A stretch of 64,000 nt of DNA. It comes from Clostridioides difficile. GTDB lineage: Bacteria > Bacillota > Clostridia > Peptostreptococcales > Peptostreptococcaceae. Shown here one piece after another: positions 17,598 through 29,829 of this stretch; within the stretch, counting starts at the first letter, position 1, and each line of letters starts with the position of its first letter. The notes under the pieces are model-generated. The model saw nothing but the letters and a program-made list of their open reading frames with translations. It had not been told where the DNA came from and ran no database searches. The position numbers and the translations under genes are program-made. Location of the stretch: contig JABBZI010000007.1 in NCBI GenBank assembly GCA_012955965.1, positions 1 through 64,000 on the forward strand. The letters run 5' to 3'.

Positions 17598-17783
17598 TAG
17601 TAAATCACAACTACTTTATGTTCTTTGACAACTCAACATGGAATATTTAGTATTTTGAGCATGAAACTTATATAATTGAAAAGCAAAGCGACACAATAAT
17701 TATACTTCCTCACAATATCCATAGACTTAGAGGAAGAGTTCCTACATTATGTGTAGATTTTTGGATAAGTACTTTTTTGTAAT
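17598..17783 (+). pseudogene. Gene remnant, probably AraC-type cupin sensor domain
   Basis: A short reading frame of about 57 codons with an internal TAG that, read through, gives FDNSTWNI*YFEHETYIIEK and then IIILPHNIHRLRGRVPTLCVDFWISTFL. Phrases such as ILPHNIHRLRG and FWIS are typical of the ligand-sensing N-terminal half of AraC regulators. There is no start codon, no SD and no DNA-binding half, so it is a decayed fragment. It sits between the dehydrogenase terminator and ligA. Confidence 0.45.
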
Positions 17784-17880
17784 AAATTTAAAGTCAAAAA
17801 AGTGATATACTAAAAAATGTATAAATAGGAAATAATCAATTATAAGGAAATTTCAAAGGAATTTAATTTAAAAAATATAA

Positions 17881-19917
<2,037 letters not shown>

Positions 19918-20073
19918 AAAGTCGGTTAATTTACTAGAAAACTAATATAATTAATGATAGAATAGTTCAGTAAGCTAATGAGATTATGATAAAGACAATA
20001 TAATATTTGATTAAATTAAAAATTATAAAAAATAACTTTATAAAATATAAAAAATATAAGAAAGGATATGAAA

Positions 20074-21423
20074 ATGACCAGAAGTTATGATAGAAGTAAT
20101 GACCAGATAAGACCTGTAAAGATAAGCAGAAATTATACAAAGTATGCAGAAGGCTCTGTTCTTATAGAGATGGGGGAGACAAAGGTTATATGTACTGCAT
20201 CAGTAGAAGAGAAAGTACCTCCCTTTTTAAGAAATAGTGGTACTGGATGGATAAATGCTGAATATTCTATGTTACCAAGAGCAACACAACAAAGAAAGAT
20301 AAGAGATGCATCTAGGGGGAAAATCGACGGAAGAACACAAGAGATACAAAGATTAATAGGAAGAGTAATAAGGTCTGTTGTAGATTTAAATAAATTAGGT
20401 GAAAGAACTATTTGGGTAGATTGTGATGTTATACAAGCTGATGGTGGAACTAGAACAGCATCTATAACAGGGGCATTTATAGCAGTTGCAGAAGCAATAT
20501 ATAAATTATATAAAGCAAAGACGATAAAAGAAATGCCAATAACAAATTTTGTATCTGCAATTAGTGTTGGTATAGTAAATGAAACACATTTGCTAGATTT
20601 ATGTTACGAAGAAGATTCTAAAGCACAGGTAGACATGAATATAATAATGACTGATAAGTGTGAGTTTGTAGAAGTACAGGGTACTGGAGAAGAGAAACCT
20701 TTTTCAAGAAAAGATTTAAATTTATTGTTAGAGTTAGGAGAAAAAGGGAATAAAGAATTAATAAGGTTTCAAAGAGAAGCTTTAGGTGAAATAGCAGATG
20801 AGATATTAGGTATGGAGTATGGTAATGAGGTAGTAATTGCTACTAATAATGCTCACAAACTAGAAGAAATAGGCGAAATCTTAAAGGACTTTGAATATAC
20901 AGTGTATTCTTTAAAAGATGTTGACCTAGCAGGAATAGAAATAGTTGAGGATGGAAAAACATTTGAGCATAACGCATTGATAAAAGCTAGAACAATAGCT
21001 AGAAAAACTAAACTTATAGCCATATCAGATGATTCGGGTTTAGAAGTAGATGCTTTAGGCAAAAAACCTGGTGTTTATTCAGCTAGATATGCAGGAGAAA
21101 ATGCAACAGATGAAGAAAATAGAGAAAAGCTATTAAAAGCTATGCAAAATGTACCAATCAGTAAGAGAAGTGCAAGATTCGTCTCTGCAATAGCAGTAGT
21201 TTTTCCAGATGGAAAAGAGTTTGTAGTAAGAGGAATCTGTGAAGGAACAATAGGTTTTGAAGAAAAGGGCAAAAATGGCTTTGGATATGATAGCTTATTT
21301 ATAGTAAAAGGATACAACAAAACCTTCGGTGAGATACCTAGTGTTATAAAAAATTCAATCAGCCACAGAGCAAATGCACTAAAATTTATGAAGCAAGAGT
21401 TTATAAAAAGGGTAGTGAAGTAA
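20074..21423 (+). CDS. rph: Bifunctional RNase PH / XTP-dITP pyrophosphatase (Rph-Ham1 fusion)
   Basis: A fused protein of 449 aa. Residues about 1-245 are RNase PH, a phosphate-dependent 3' exonuclease that trims tRNA ([48 protein letters not shown]). Residues about 250-449 are RdgB/HAM1, which removes ITP, dITP and XTP from nucleotide pools ([40 protein letters not shown]). Both sets of catalytic motifs look intact. ATG at 20074 has the SD AAAGG 8 nt upstream; the ATG at 20068 is too close. It overlaps the following phosphodiesterase start by 1 nt. Confidence 0.93.
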   Translation: MTRSYDRSNDQIRPVKISRNYTKYAEGSVLIEMGETKVICTASVEEKVPPFLRNSGTGWINAEYSMLPRATQQRKIRDASRGKIDGRTQEIQRLIGRVIRSVVDLNKLGERTIWVDCDVIQADGGTRTASITGAFIAVAEAIYKLYKAKTIKEMPITNFVSAISVGIVNETHLLDLCYEEDSKAQVDMNIIMTDKCEFVEVQGTGEEKPFSRKDLNLLLELGEKGNKELIRFQREALGEIADEILGMEYGNEVVIATNNAHKLEEIGEILKDFEYTVYSLKDVDLAGIEIVEDGKTFEHNALIKARTIARKTKLIAISDDSGLEVDALGKKPGVYSARYAGENATDEENREKLLKAMQNVPISKRSARFVSAIAVVFPDGKEFVVRGICEGTIGFEEKGKNGFGYDSLFIVKGYNKTFGEIPSVIKNSISHRANALKFMKQEFIKRVVK

Positions 21424-21893
21424 TGAAGATAGGTATAGTAAGTGACACACATATGATGATTAAAAATATGGAAAAAGCAATACCATATTTGAAAGAATGT
21501 GACCTAATAATTCATGCAGGAGACAATTTCACAGACTCAAGATATATTCATAGTATGACTAATGTGGGAATTATTGCAGTTAAAGGTAATTGTGACTTTG
21601 ATGCTGTTGAGGAAGAAGTTGTCTTTGAAGTAGCAAATAAAACTATATTTTTATGCCATGGAGATAAGTATGGTGTAAAATATGGAACACAGATGTTAGA
21701 AAACAAGGCAAATGAAGTTGGAGCTGATATAGTTGTATTTGGTCATACCCATACTCCGTTTAGAGAAGTTAAAGATAATGTGCTTTACATAAATCCTGGA
21801 AGTACTTCACTTCCAAGAGGAGTATCGTATAAAAGTTTTGTTATTATGGACATAGAAGATGATGACATAAATATTGAAGAAATACGTATATAA
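21423..21893 (+). CDS. YfcE/MJ0936-family metallophosphoesterase
   Basis: A 156-aa phosphodiesterase with the five metal-ligand motifs: GIVSDTH, HAGDN, KGNCD, CHGD and FGHTHTP. Family members hydrolyse phosphodiesters in vitro; the natural substrate is unknown. The ATG overlaps the rph stop (TAATG), so it is translationally coupled to the RNase PH/Ham1 gene. Length matches the family. Confidence 0.9.
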   Translation: MKIGIVSDTHMMIKNMEKAIPYLKECDLIIHAGDNFTDSRYIHSMTNVGIIAVKGNCDFDAVEEEVVFEVANKTIFLCHGDKYGVKYGTQMLENKANEVGADIVVFGHTHTPFREVKDNVLYINPGSTSLPRGVSYKSFVIMDIEDDDINIEEIRI

Positions 21894-21976
21894 CGGTGTA
21901 TTTATCCAAAAAAACGTCAAAAAACGCTTAAAAAATTAAAATTTATCAAATAAGTGCAATGATATTAATGGAACAC

Positions 21977-22006
21977 TTGTAAATAAAAAAACTTATGTGA
22001 TATAAT
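21977..22006 (+). promoter_or_regulatory. Likely promoter for tig
   Basis: TTGTAA, 18 nt, TATAAT (22001-22006), about 80 nt upstream of the tig ATG at 22087. Confidence 0.45.
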
Positions 22007-22086
22007 TAAGTGGTTGAATTATAAATAGAATGAATTATGATACCATTATTGGGTATTACATAAATATCACTAGGAGGATTAGAAGG

Positions 22087-23373
22087 ATGAAAGCAGAACT
22101 AATTAAAAAAGAGGGTAATAAAGTTACTTTAAAAATAACAGTAGATAACAATAAATTTGAAGCATCAGTAAATAAGGCTTATAATAAAAGCAGAAATAAA
22201 TACAATATACCTGGATTTAGAAAAGGTAAAGCTCCAAGAATTGTTATAGAGACTCAATACGGAAAAGGCATATTCTATAATGATGCTATAGAAATATTAT
22301 TCCCAGAAGTTTATCCAGAAGCTATCAAGGAATTAGATATAGACCCAATAGACAATCCAGATTTAGACATAGAAGAAATAAGCAAAGATAATGGATTGGT
22401 TATGGTTCTTAATGTAGAAGTTAAGCCAGAGTTTGAATTAGGAAACTATAAGGGTATAGAAATAGCTAAGGTTGAGAATACTGTAAGTGACGAAAATGTT
22501 GAAGCTAAATTACAAGAAATGGTTGAAAAAAATGCTAGACTAGTAAGTGTAGAAGACAAAGCTTTAGAAGATGGAGATACAGCTATAATAGACTTTGAAG
22601 GTTTTGAAAATGGTGTAGCTTTTGAAGGTGGTAAAGGTGAAAATTATAACTTAGTTATAGGTTCAAACACATTTATACCAGGATTTGAAGAACAATTAGT
22701 AGGAAAAAAAGCTGGTGAAGAAGTAGAAGTTAATGTTACTTTCCCAGAAGAATACCACTCACAAGATTTAGCTGGAAAACCAGTTGTATTTAATGTGAAG
22801 ATAAATGATGTAAAAGTAAAAGAATTATCTGCATTAGATGATGAATTTGCTAAAGATACTAGTGAATTTGATACTTTAGATGAGTTAAAAGCAGATGTAA
22901 GAGCTAAATTAGAAGAAGAAGCTAAAAATAAAGCAGATGCAGAAACTAGAAATTCAGTAGTAGAAAAAGTTGCTGAAAATACAGAAATAGAAATACCAGA
23001 AGTTATGGTACAACATCAAATAGATAATATGTTAAACGAACTTAACTACCAATTACAATATCAAGGATTTGGATTACAACAATTATTAGAAATGACTGGT
23101 AGAACGATGGAAGAATTAAGAGAAGAAAGAAAAGAAGATGCTAAAAAGTTAGTTAAATCTTCTCTAGTATTAGAAGCAATAACTAAAGCTGAAGGAATTG
23201 AAGCAACAGAAGAAGAATTTAAAGCTGAGTTAGAAAAAATGGCTTCTGCTTACAATATGGAAATAGACAAAATAGAAGCTTCTTTAAGAGATGCTGATAA
23301 AGAAGATATAAAAGGACAAATAAAGATAAGAAAAACAATAGATTTATTAGTTGAGAATGCAACAATAGCTTAA
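22087..23373 (+). CDS. tig: Trigger factor, ribosome-associated chaperone and prolyl isomerase
   Basis: A 428-aa chaperone that binds the ribosome exit site and helps nascent proteins fold. Three regions are visible: the N-terminal ribosome-binding domain with GFRKGKAP (near residues 43-50), the FKBP-like prolyl isomerase domain (about 150-235; DGDTAIIDFEGF) and the C-terminal chaperone arms. ATG at 22087 follows the SD AGGAGG (22072-22077). It precedes clpP and clpX, the usual order in Firmicutes. Confidence 0.97.
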   Translation: MKAELIKKEGNKVTLKITVDNNKFEASVNKAYNKSRNKYNIPGFRKGKAPRIVIETQYGKGIFYNDAIEILFPEVYPEAIKELDIDPIDNPDLDIEEISKDNGLVMVLNVEVKPEFELGNYKGIEIAKVENTVSDENVEAKLQEMVEKNARLVSVEDKALEDGDTAIIDFEGFENGVAFEGGKGENYNLVIGSNTFIPGFEEQLVGKKAGEEVEVNVTFPEEYHSQDLAGKPVVFNVKINDVKVKELSALDDEFAKDTSEFDTLDELKADVRAKLEEEAKNKADAETRNSVVEKVAENTEIEIPEVMVQHQIDNMLNELNYQLQYQGFGLQQLLEMTGRTMEELREERKEDAKKLVKSSLVLEAITKAEGIEATEEEFKAELEKMASAYNMEIDKIEASLRDADKEDIKGQIKIRKTIDLLVENATIA

Positions 23374-23397
23374 TAAAATAAACGCTAGCTAATATAG

Positions 23398-23426
23398 TTG
23401 ACGTTATAGAATGTTTAGTATATAAT
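23398..23426 (+). promoter_or_regulatory. Sigma-A promoter for clpP
   Basis: TTGACG, 17 nt, TATAAT (23421-23426), about 95 nt upstream of clpP. A perfect 14-bp hairpin (23462-23496) lies between this promoter and the gene. Confidence 0.75.
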
Positions 23427-23461
23427 GATGTGCAAATATAATTTAGTTAAATGCGTATAAT

Positions 23462-23496
23462 AATTTACAGTAGCTCAAAAAAAGCTACTGTAAATT
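23462..23496 (+). promoter_or_regulatory. Perfect 14-bp hairpin in the clpP leader
   Basis: AATTTACAGTAGCT pairs with AGCTACTGTAAATT around a 7-nt A-rich loop. No T-run follows, so it is not a classic terminator; it sits in the 5' UTR of clpP and may stabilise the transcript or affect translation. Confidence 0.5.
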
Positions 23497-23522
23497 ATAT
23501 AGAATAAAGGGGGTATGAAACC

Positions 23523-24107
23523 ATGGCATTAGTACCTGTAGTTGTTGAACAAACAGGAAGAGGAGAAAGATCTTATGATATTTTTTCTAGACTATTAAAA
23601 GACAGAATAATCTTCTTAGGAGATCAAGTTAACGATGCCACAGCAGGGCTTATAGTAGCACAGCTATTATTTTTAGAAGCTGAAGACCCAGACAAAGATA
23701 TACATTTATATATAAATTCTCCAGGAGGAAGTATAACTTCTGGAATGGCTATATATGATACTATGCAATACATCAAACCAGATGTAAGTACTATATGTAT
23801 AGGTATGGCTGCTTCTATGGGAGCATTCTTGTTGGCAGCAGGAGCAAAAGGAAAAAGACTAGCACTACCAAATAGTGAAATAATGATACATCAACCATTA
23901 GGTGGAGCTCAAGGTCAAGCAACAGATATAGAAATTCATGCAAAAAGAATTTTAAAAATAAAAGAAACTTTAAATGAGATATTATCTGAAAGAACTGGTC
24001 AGCCATTAGAAAAAATAAAAATGGATACTGAACGTGATAACTTCATGAGTGCAATAGAAGCCAAAGAATATGGTTTAATAGATGAAGTATTTACAAAGAG
24101 ACCGTAG
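23523..24107 (+). CDS. clpP: ATP-dependent Clp protease proteolytic subunit
   Basis: A 194-aa serine protease that forms the double-ring chamber used by ClpX. Catalytic Ser98 (GMAASMG) and His123 (IMIHQP) are at the usual positions, and an Asp near residue 172 should complete the triad. It has its own promoter and is followed 19 nt later by clpX. C. difficile also has a second clpP elsewhere; this one, next to tig and clpX, is the one usually called clpP1. Confidence 0.97.
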   Translation: MALVPVVVEQTGRGERSYDIFSRLLKDRIIFLGDQVNDATAGLIVAQLLFLEAEDPDKDIHLYINSPGGSITSGMAIYDTMQYIKPDVSTICIGMAASMGAFLLAAGAKGKRLALPNSEIMIHQPLGGAQGQATDIEIHAKRILKIKETLNEILSERTGQPLEKIKMDTERDNFMSAIEAKEYGLIDEVFTKRP

Positions 24108-24125
24108 ATAGAGAGAGGTGTTAAT

Positions 24126-25376
24126 ATGTCTAAATATGAAGAAAAACGACAATTAAAGTGTTCATTCTGCGGTAAAAATCAAGATCAAGTAAGAAGATTA
24201 ATTGCAGGTCCAAATGTATATATTTGTGACGAGTGTGTTGAACTTTGTGACGAAATAATTCAAGAAGAGATAGAAGATACTATAGATGAAGATACTACAT
24301 CATTACCAAAGCCAAAGGAAATGATGGAGATTCTAAATGATTATGTAATAGGTCAAGAAAAAGCTAAAAAAGCTTTATCAGTTGCAGTTTATAATCATTA
24401 CAAGAGAATATACAGTAAAAAATCTAGTAACAAAGATATAGAAATTCAAAAGAGTAATATACTTTTATTAGGACCAACTGGTTCTGGAAAGACATTACTT
24501 GCTCAAACTCTAGCAAGAACTCTTAATGTACCTTTTGCAATGGCTGATGCTACATCATTAACTGAAGCTGGATATGTTGGAGAAGATGTTGAAAACATAC
24601 TTCTAAAACTTATTCAAGCTGCTGATTTTGATATAGAAAAAGCTGAAAGAGGTATAATATATATAGATGAGATAGACAAAATTGCAAGAAAATCTGAAAA
24701 TCCATCTATAACTAGAGATGTAAGTGGTGAAGGTGTTCAACAAGCCCTTCTAAAAATATTAGAGGGTACTGTTGCAAATGTTCCGCCACAAGGAGGAAGA
24801 AAACATCCTCATCAAGAATTCCTAAAGATAGATACTACTAATGTATTATTTATATTAGGTGGAGCTTTTGATGGATTAGAAAAAATAATCCAAAAACGTG
24901 GTGGAGATAAAACACTAGGTTTTGGAGCTAAGATAGAAAGTAAAAAAGAATTAGATTTAGGAAAGCTATATGAAAAAGTACTTCCAGAGGATTTATTAAA
25001 ATATGGTATAATACCTGAATTTATAGGAAGAATACCAGTTTTAGCTACTTTAGAATTACTGGATGAAGATGCATTGATGCAGATATTACAAGAACCTAAA
25101 AATGCTCTAGTAAAGCAGTATAAAAAACTATTAGAGTTGGATGATGTTGAACTAGAATTTGAAGAAGGTGCTCTTCGTGCAATAGCTAAAAAAGCTATAG
25201 AAAGAAATACAGGAGCTAGAGGGCTTAGAAGTATAGTTGAAAGCGTAATGATGGAGACTATGTTTGAGGTGCCATCTAGAGATAATATAAAGAAGGTTAT
25301 AGTAACAGAGAAATCTGTGAACGAAGACTCAGTAAATCCTATCATAGTACTTAAGGATCAAGAGGAAAGTGCATAA
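24126..25376 (+). CDS. clpX: ATP-dependent Clp protease ATP-binding subunit ClpX
   Basis: A 416-aa AAA+ unfoldase. An N-terminal zinc-binding domain has the CSFCG ... CDECVELC cysteines; the Walker A is GPTGSGKT and the Walker [10 protein letters not shown], followed by the sensor-2 region ([11 protein letters not shown]). It delivers unfolded substrates to ClpP. The SD is GAGAGGTG. It is co-transcribed with clpP and followed by a strong terminator. Confidence 0.97.
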   Translation: MSKYEEKRQLKCSFCGKNQDQVRRLIAGPNVYICDECVELCDEIIQEEIEDTIDEDTTSLPKPKEMMEILNDYVIGQEKAKKALSVAVYNHYKRIYSKKSSNKDIEIQKSNILLLGPTGSGKTLLAQTLARTLNVPFAMADATSLTEAGYVGEDVENILLKLIQAADFDIEKAERGIIYIDEIDKIARKSENPSITRDVSGEGVQQALLKILEGTVANVPPQGGRKHPHQEFLKIDTTNVLFILGGAFDGLEKIIQKRGGDKTLGFGAKIESKKELDLGKLYEKVLPEDLLKYGIIPEFIGRIPVLATLELLDEDALMQILQEPKNALVKQYKKLLELDDVELEFEEGALRAIAKKAIERNTGARGLRSIVESVMMETMFEVPSRDNIKKVIVTEKSVNEDSVNPIIVLKDQEESA

Positions 25377-25382
25377 GATGAT

Positions 25383-25412
25383 GAAAAGGAGCTTTAAAAG
25401 CTCCTTTTTTTA
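25383..25412 (+). terminator. Terminator after clpX
   Basis: AAAAGGAGCTTT pairs with AAAGCTCCTTTT, followed by T residues. Confidence 0.85.
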
Positions 25413-25446
25413 TGTTAATATGCTTAATATAAAACTAGATATTACA

Positions 25447-25974
25447 TTATAAAAATGAGAGTAATATACCTAGAATACCAAAGACGAATACAATTGCAAT
25501 AGAGCCAATTTTTCCTTTATATAAAAGATAAAATGATGCTATAAATGCAATTATTCCATATAAGTCCCAATTAACTTCTTTGGCAGATGAAAAAGCTGCT
25601 GATAATATAAATCCCAAAGTAATTGGTCTAAGAACCATCAATAAATTTTCTACTTTTTTATTATTTTTGAACTTAGAAAATAACTTTGATATAATAGTTA
25701 GACCTATTAACGCAAAAATCGTTACACCAATAGTTGCAGACAGAGAACCAAAAAAACCTGCAGTCTTAAATCCTACGAATGTAGCGCTATTTATTGCTAC
25801 AGGACCTGGTGTAGATTGTGATATAGCAAGTAAATCCAAGAATTCTTGATTAGTTATCAGGTGGTATTTAGATATGAATTCTTGTTGAATAAATGGTAGC
25901 ATGGCATAACCACCACCAAAACTAAAGGCTCCTATTTTAAGGAATATTAAAAAGAGTAGTGTTATTTCTGACAT
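25447..25974 (-). CDS. Chromate-transporter half-protein (CHR domain), second of a pair
   Basis: A 175-aa membrane protein with about five to six helices and the CHR signatures FLKIGAFSFGGGYAMLPFIQ and AISQSTPGPVAINSATFVGF. Short CHR proteins work as pairs of half-length units in place of the long ChrA. Its start overlaps the end of the upstream CHR gene by 13 bp. SD AGGAGG upstream. Chromate is the classic substrate but may not be the natural one. Confidence 0.85.
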   Translation of the reverse strand: MSEITLLFLIFLKIGAFSFGGGYAMLPFIQQEFISKYHLITNQEFLDLLAISQSTPGPVAINSATFVGFKTAGFFGSLSATIGVTIFALIGLTIISKLFSKFKNNKKVENLLMVLRPITLGFILSAAFSSAKEVNWDLYGIIAFIASFYLLYKGKIGSIAIVFVFGILGILLSFL

Positions 25975-26474
25975 AGACTATATACACCTCCTCCAATTAT
26001 TAAATAAATAGGGCTTATATTGAATACACCAACAGATAAAACTGCTATAATTAATAGTAGTATGTTAGTTCTAGACTTTGGCAGTTTCTTAAACATGCTC
26101 GTAAAAGAATACAATATAAGAGCTATTACAACAGGGGCGACTCCTTTAAAAAATCCATCTAAAACTTTGGATGATGAATTTTTAAAATATAGATATGATA
26201 AAACTAATACTATACAAAATGATGGTAAAGCAGAGCCTAAGGTACATATAAGGACTCCTGGTATACCATAAAGTTTATATCCTAATAATACAGATATATT
26301 AACTGCCAGTACTCCAGGGTAACTTTGAGCTATGGATAGAAAATCGATAAATTCTTCCTGCTCTAAAAGTTTTTGTTTGTTTACAAGTTCATCTTGTATA
26401 AGAGGAACCATAGCGTATCCACCACCAAATGTAAACGCACCGATTTTTAAAAAAGTTAAAAACAATTTCAACAT
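25962..26474 (-). CDS. Chromate-transporter half-protein (CHR domain), first of a pair
   Basis: A 170-aa membrane protein with the CHR signatures FLKIGAFTFGGGYAMVPLIQ and IAQSYPGVLAVNISVLLGY. It is a paralogue of the downstream half-protein, likely from an old duplication. ATG at 26474 is chosen because the SD GGAGG overlaps the longer TTG start at 26489. The two would form a heterodimer that matches the two halves of long ChrA. Confidence 0.85.
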   Translation of the reverse strand: MLKLFLTFLKIGAFTFGGGYAMVPLIQDELVNKQKLLEQEEFIDFLSIAQSYPGVLAVNISVLLGYKLYGIPGVLICTLGSALPSFCIVLVLSYLYFKNSSSKVLDGFFKGVAPVVIALILYSFTSMFKKLPKSRTNILLLIIAVLSVGVFNISPIYLIIGGGVYSLCQK

Positions 26475-26575
26475 AATAGAAACCTCCAAAAGATAAATAA
26501 CATCTAAGTATACTAATATTAATATTATATCATAATAAAATAATAATATAATATGCTAAGAATTTATCATTAATG

Positions 26576-26604
26576 TTGAAAATTAACTTGTTCGAATATA
26601 TAAT
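26576..26604 (+). promoter_or_regulatory. Sigma-A promoter for lon
   Basis: TTGAAA, 17 nt, TATAAT (26599-26604), about 40 nt upstream of the lon ATG. No CtsR or other heat-shock operator was recognised. Confidence 0.65.
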
Positions 26605-26645
26605 ATTAAAAGCAAAATAATTAGACGAGAAAAGGAGTAATGTTG

Positions 26646-29009
26646 ATGGAACAAAATTATACTAAAATAGATCATGAATTACCATTAATCCCTCTAAGAG
26701 GATTAGCAATATTTCCATATATGATATTAAATTTTGATATAGGAAGAGAGATATCTCTTAAAGCTTTAGACCAAGCGATGATGGAGGAAGAACTTATATT
26801 TTTAACATCTCAAAAAGAAGCTGAAGTCGATGAGCCAGGAGAAGATGATTTTTATCATGTAGGAACAATTTGTAAAGTTAAACAAATGATAAAATTACCA
26901 GGAGATACAGTTCGTGTTTTGGTTGAAGGTGTATCAAGGGGTAGAGTAAAACAAATAGAACAAGAAGAAGGATATTTCAAAGCAGTAATAGAAGAAATAG
27001 TTTTCGATAGTGACAATTTAGACAGTGAGACAGAAATTGAAATCGAAGCATTTGTAAGAAATGTATTTGATGCCTTCGAAGAGTATATAAATATTGGAAA
27101 TAGAGTATCACCAGAAATATTAATATCTTTGGCTGATATAGAAGATGTTGATAGATTTATAGATACAATAGCTGCCAATATATATCTAAAGTCAAGCCAA
27201 AAACAAGAAATACTAGAAGAATTTGATATTAAGAAAAGACTTGAGCTTATTTATTCTATACTATTAGAGGAGATAGATATTCTAAAAATAGAAAAGAAGA
27301 TAACTTTAAGAGTTAAAAAACAGATGAATAAAGTTCAAAAAGAATATTATCTTAGAGAACAATTAAAAGCCATACAAAAAGAATTAGGTGAAGAAGAAGA
27401 TATAAATTCTGAAGCTGATGAATACAGAGAAAAGCTTAAGAAAATAAAAGCACCTAAGACAACTAAGGAAAAAATAGAAAAAGAGATAGATAAATTTTCA
27501 AAAATATCTTCAATGTCTCCAGATGTATCTGTAAGTAGAAATTATTTAGATACTATATTTTCATTGCCATGGAATAAGGAGACAAAAGATAAGCTGGATA
27601 TAAATAAGGCAAATGCTATATTAGATGAAGACCATTATGGATTAGAGAAAGTAAAAGAAAGAATACTAGAGTATCTAGCTATAAGAACACTTGCTAAATC
27701 ACTTAAAGGTCCTATAATATGTTTAGTTGGTCCTCCAGGAACAGGAAAAACATCTATAGTAAAATCAATAGCTAGAGCATTGAATAGAAAGTTTGTAAGA
27801 ATATCTTTAGGTGGAGTTAGAGATGAAGCAGAAATAAGAGGTCATAGAAGAACTTATGTAGGTTCAATTCCAGGAAGAATAATCAATGGAGTAAAAGAAG
27901 CACAAACAAAGAATCCTGTATTTTTATTTGATGAGATAGACAAAATGGCAGCAGATTATAAAGGTGACCCAGCTTCAGCAATGCTAGAAGTATTAGACCC
28001 AGAACAAAATAAGGACTTTGTAGACCACTACTTAGAAATACCTTTTGATTTATCAAAAATACTATTTGTTACAACAGCAAACAGTTTAGGTAATATACCA
28101 AGACCATTATTAGACAGAATGGAAATAATAGAAGTATCTGGATATATAGAAGAAGAAAAATTAAATATAGCAAAAAAATATTTACTTCCAAAACAAATTA
28201 AAGAACATGCTTTAAAAGAAAACTTCATAAAAATGGATGATGAGACCTTAAGAAGTATAATAAATCATTATACAAGAGAAGCAGGTGTAAGAACATTAGA
28301 AAGAACTATTGGTAAAATCTGTAGAAAAGTTGCAAAAAAATATGTTGAAGACCCAACTCTTGAAGAAGTTGTTGTAAATAAGTCTGACTTGGAAACATAT
28401 CTTGGAAAAGACTTATTTAAGTATCAACTTGCAGAAGTTAATCCTCAAATAGGCTTAGTAAATGGTCTTGCATGGACAGCAGTTGGTGGAGTTACACTTG
28501 AAGTAGAAGTAAATGTACTTAAAGGTAAAGGTGAAATTGTATTAACTGGGAAGCTAGGGGATGTTATGAAGGAATCTGCTAAGACAGGGATATCTTATAT
28601 AAGATCAATAGTGGACAAGTTTGATATAGACCCAGAATTTTATAAAACAAATGATATTCATATACACATTCCAGAAGGTGCTGTTCCAAAAGATGGACCA
28701 TCAGCTGGTATAACTATGGCTCTTGCAGTAATTTCAGCACTTACTAAAAGACCTGTTCCAGGTAATATAGCTATGACAGGAGAGATAACTTTAAGAGGAA
28801 GAGTCTTAGCAGTAGGAGGAGTTAAAGAAAAATTATTAGCAGCTCATAGAGCTGGCATAACAAAAGTATTAATTCCTAAAGAGTGTGAAGCTGATTTAGA
28901 TGAAATACCAGAAAACGTAAAAGAAAAAATGGAGTTTGTACTTGTAGAACATATGGATGAAGTACTAGAACAAGCTTTATTAAAGAGTGGTGAGAAGAAT
29001 GAAAATTAG
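26646..29009 (+). CDS. lon: ATP-dependent protease Lon
   Basis: A 787-aa serine protease of the LonA architecture. The N-terminal substrate-binding domain covers about residues 10-200. The AAA+ domain has Walker A GPPGTGKT (near 360) and Walker [11 protein letters not shown]. The C-terminal protease domain has the Ser686-Lys727 dyad (PKDGPSAG and GGVKEK). It degrades damaged and regulatory proteins. ATG at 26646 has SD AAAGGAG 8 nt upstream; the ATG at 26640 is too close. It overlaps the following engB start by 11 bp. The stop is at 29007-29009. Confidence 0.97.
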   Translation: MEQNYTKIDHELPLIPLRGLAIFPYMILNFDIGREISLKALDQAMMEEELIFLTSQKEAEVDEPGEDDFYHVGTICKVKQMIKLPGDTVRVLVEGVSRGRVKQIEQEEGYFKAVIEEIVFDSDNLDSETEIEIEAFVRNVFDAFEEYINIGNRVSPEILISLADIEDVDRFIDTIAANIYLKSSQKQEILEEFDIKKRLELIYSILLEEIDILKIEKKITLRVKKQMNKVQKEYYLREQLKAIQKELGEEEDINSEADEYREKLKKIKAPKTTKEKIEKEIDKFSKISSMSPDVSVSRNYLDTIFSLPWNKETKDKLDINKANAILDEDHYGLEKVKERILEYLAIRTLAKSLKGPIICLVGPPGTGKTSIVKSIARALNRKFVRISLGGVRDEAEIRGHRRTYVGSIPGRIINGVKEAQTKNPVFLFDEIDKMAADYKGDPASAMLEVLDPEQNKDFVDHYLEIPFDLSKILFVTTANSLGNIPRPLLDRMEIIEVSGYIEEEKLNIAKKYLLPKQIKEHALKENFIKMDDETLRSIINHYTREAGVRTLERTIGKICRKVAKKYVEDPTLEEVVVNKSDLETYLGKDLFKYQLAEVNPQIGLVNGLAWTAVGGVTLEVEVNVLKGKGEIVLTGKLGDVMKESAKTGISYIRSIVDKFDIDPEFYKTNDIHIHIPEGAVPKDGPSAGITMALAVISALTKRPVPGNIAMTGEITLRGRVLAVGGVKEKLLAAHRAGITKVLIPKECEADLDEIPENVKEKMEFVLVEHMDEVLEQALLKSGEKNEN

Positions 29010-29610
29010 AAGCTCAGAGATAACTATGAGTGCTGTGAATAAATCACAGTATCCAGCAGAAGGCATTCCAGAGATAGCATTAGCAGGTAGGTCAAATGTT
29101 GGAAAATCATCAATAATAAACACATTGCTTAATAGGAGAAATTTTGCTAGAACTAGTCAAACACCAGGGAAGACTAGAACTATAAACTTTTATCTAATAA
29201 ATAATGAATTTTATTTTGTTGACCTTCCAGGTTATGGATATGCAAAGATAGCTAAGTCTGAAAAAGAAAAATGGGGAGGTATAATGGAAAGATATCTAGA
29301 AAGTAGACAAGAATTATGCTCTATATTTCTACTTGTAGATATTAGACATGAGCCTACAGCAGACGATAAGCTTATGTATGAATGGATAAAACACTTTGGA
29401 TATAACTGTGTGGTTATTGCAACTAAGGCAGATAAAATATCTAGAGGGCAATATCAAAAACATATAAGTATAATAAGAAAAAAATTACAAATGGAAAGTA
29501 GCGAAAAAGTAATCCCTGTATCCTCATTAAAAAAGACTGGTGTTGAAGAATTATGGGAAGAAATTGTAAATCAATATAACCAACATGGATATGAGATAAC
29601 AGTAGATTAA
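28999..29610 (+). CDS. engB: Ribosome biogenesis GTPase EngB (YsxC)
   Basis: A 203-aa essential GTPase needed for 50S ribosomal-subunit assembly. G1 is GRSNVGKSS, the G2 region [13 protein letters not shown]3 DLPGYG, and G4 TKAD. It overlaps the 3' end of lon by 11 bp and is in a different frame. ATG at 28999 is preferred over the GTG pair just upstream. Confidence 0.96.
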   Translation: MKIRSSEITMSAVNKSQYPAEGIPEIALAGRSNVGKSSIINTLLNRRNFARTSQTPGKTRTINFYLINNEFYFVDLPGYGYAKIAKSEKEKWGGIMERYLESRQELCSIFLLVDIRHEPTADDKLMYEWIKHFGYNCVVIATKADKISRGQYQKHISIIRKKLQMESSEKVIPVSSLKKTGVEELWEEIVNQYNQHGYEITVD

Positions 29611-29702
29611 ATTTAAAGTATCAAATGTTGATATAATACTTGTTTAAATAATCTATATAAAATAACATTAGATTAGCTTTAATCGTATTAATATCAAAAT
29701 AA

Positions 29703-29753
29703 AATAAGGATGCCTAAAAATGGTTTTAATGGACATTTTTTGGCATCCTTATT
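29703..29753. terminator. Bidirectional terminator between engB and the MFS gene
   Basis: AATAAGGATGCC pairs with GGCATCCTTATT around a 27-nt loop; A/T-rich flanks on both sides. Confidence 0.75.
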
Positions 29754-29829
29754 GACTATAAGCAATAAATATTAGCAATTTATTTTTAGAAATTAAAAAA
29801 ACTACACAATTTAATATAAATTAGTATAT

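Noticed and set aside
23462-23496. Terminator between tig and clpP
   Set aside because: Perfect stem but no T-run, and it lies downstream of the clpP promoter, so it was described as a leader hairpin.
24812-25345. 177-codon minus-strand frame inside clpX
   Set aside because: Shadow of the clpX coding strand, with Ser-rich low-complexity translation.
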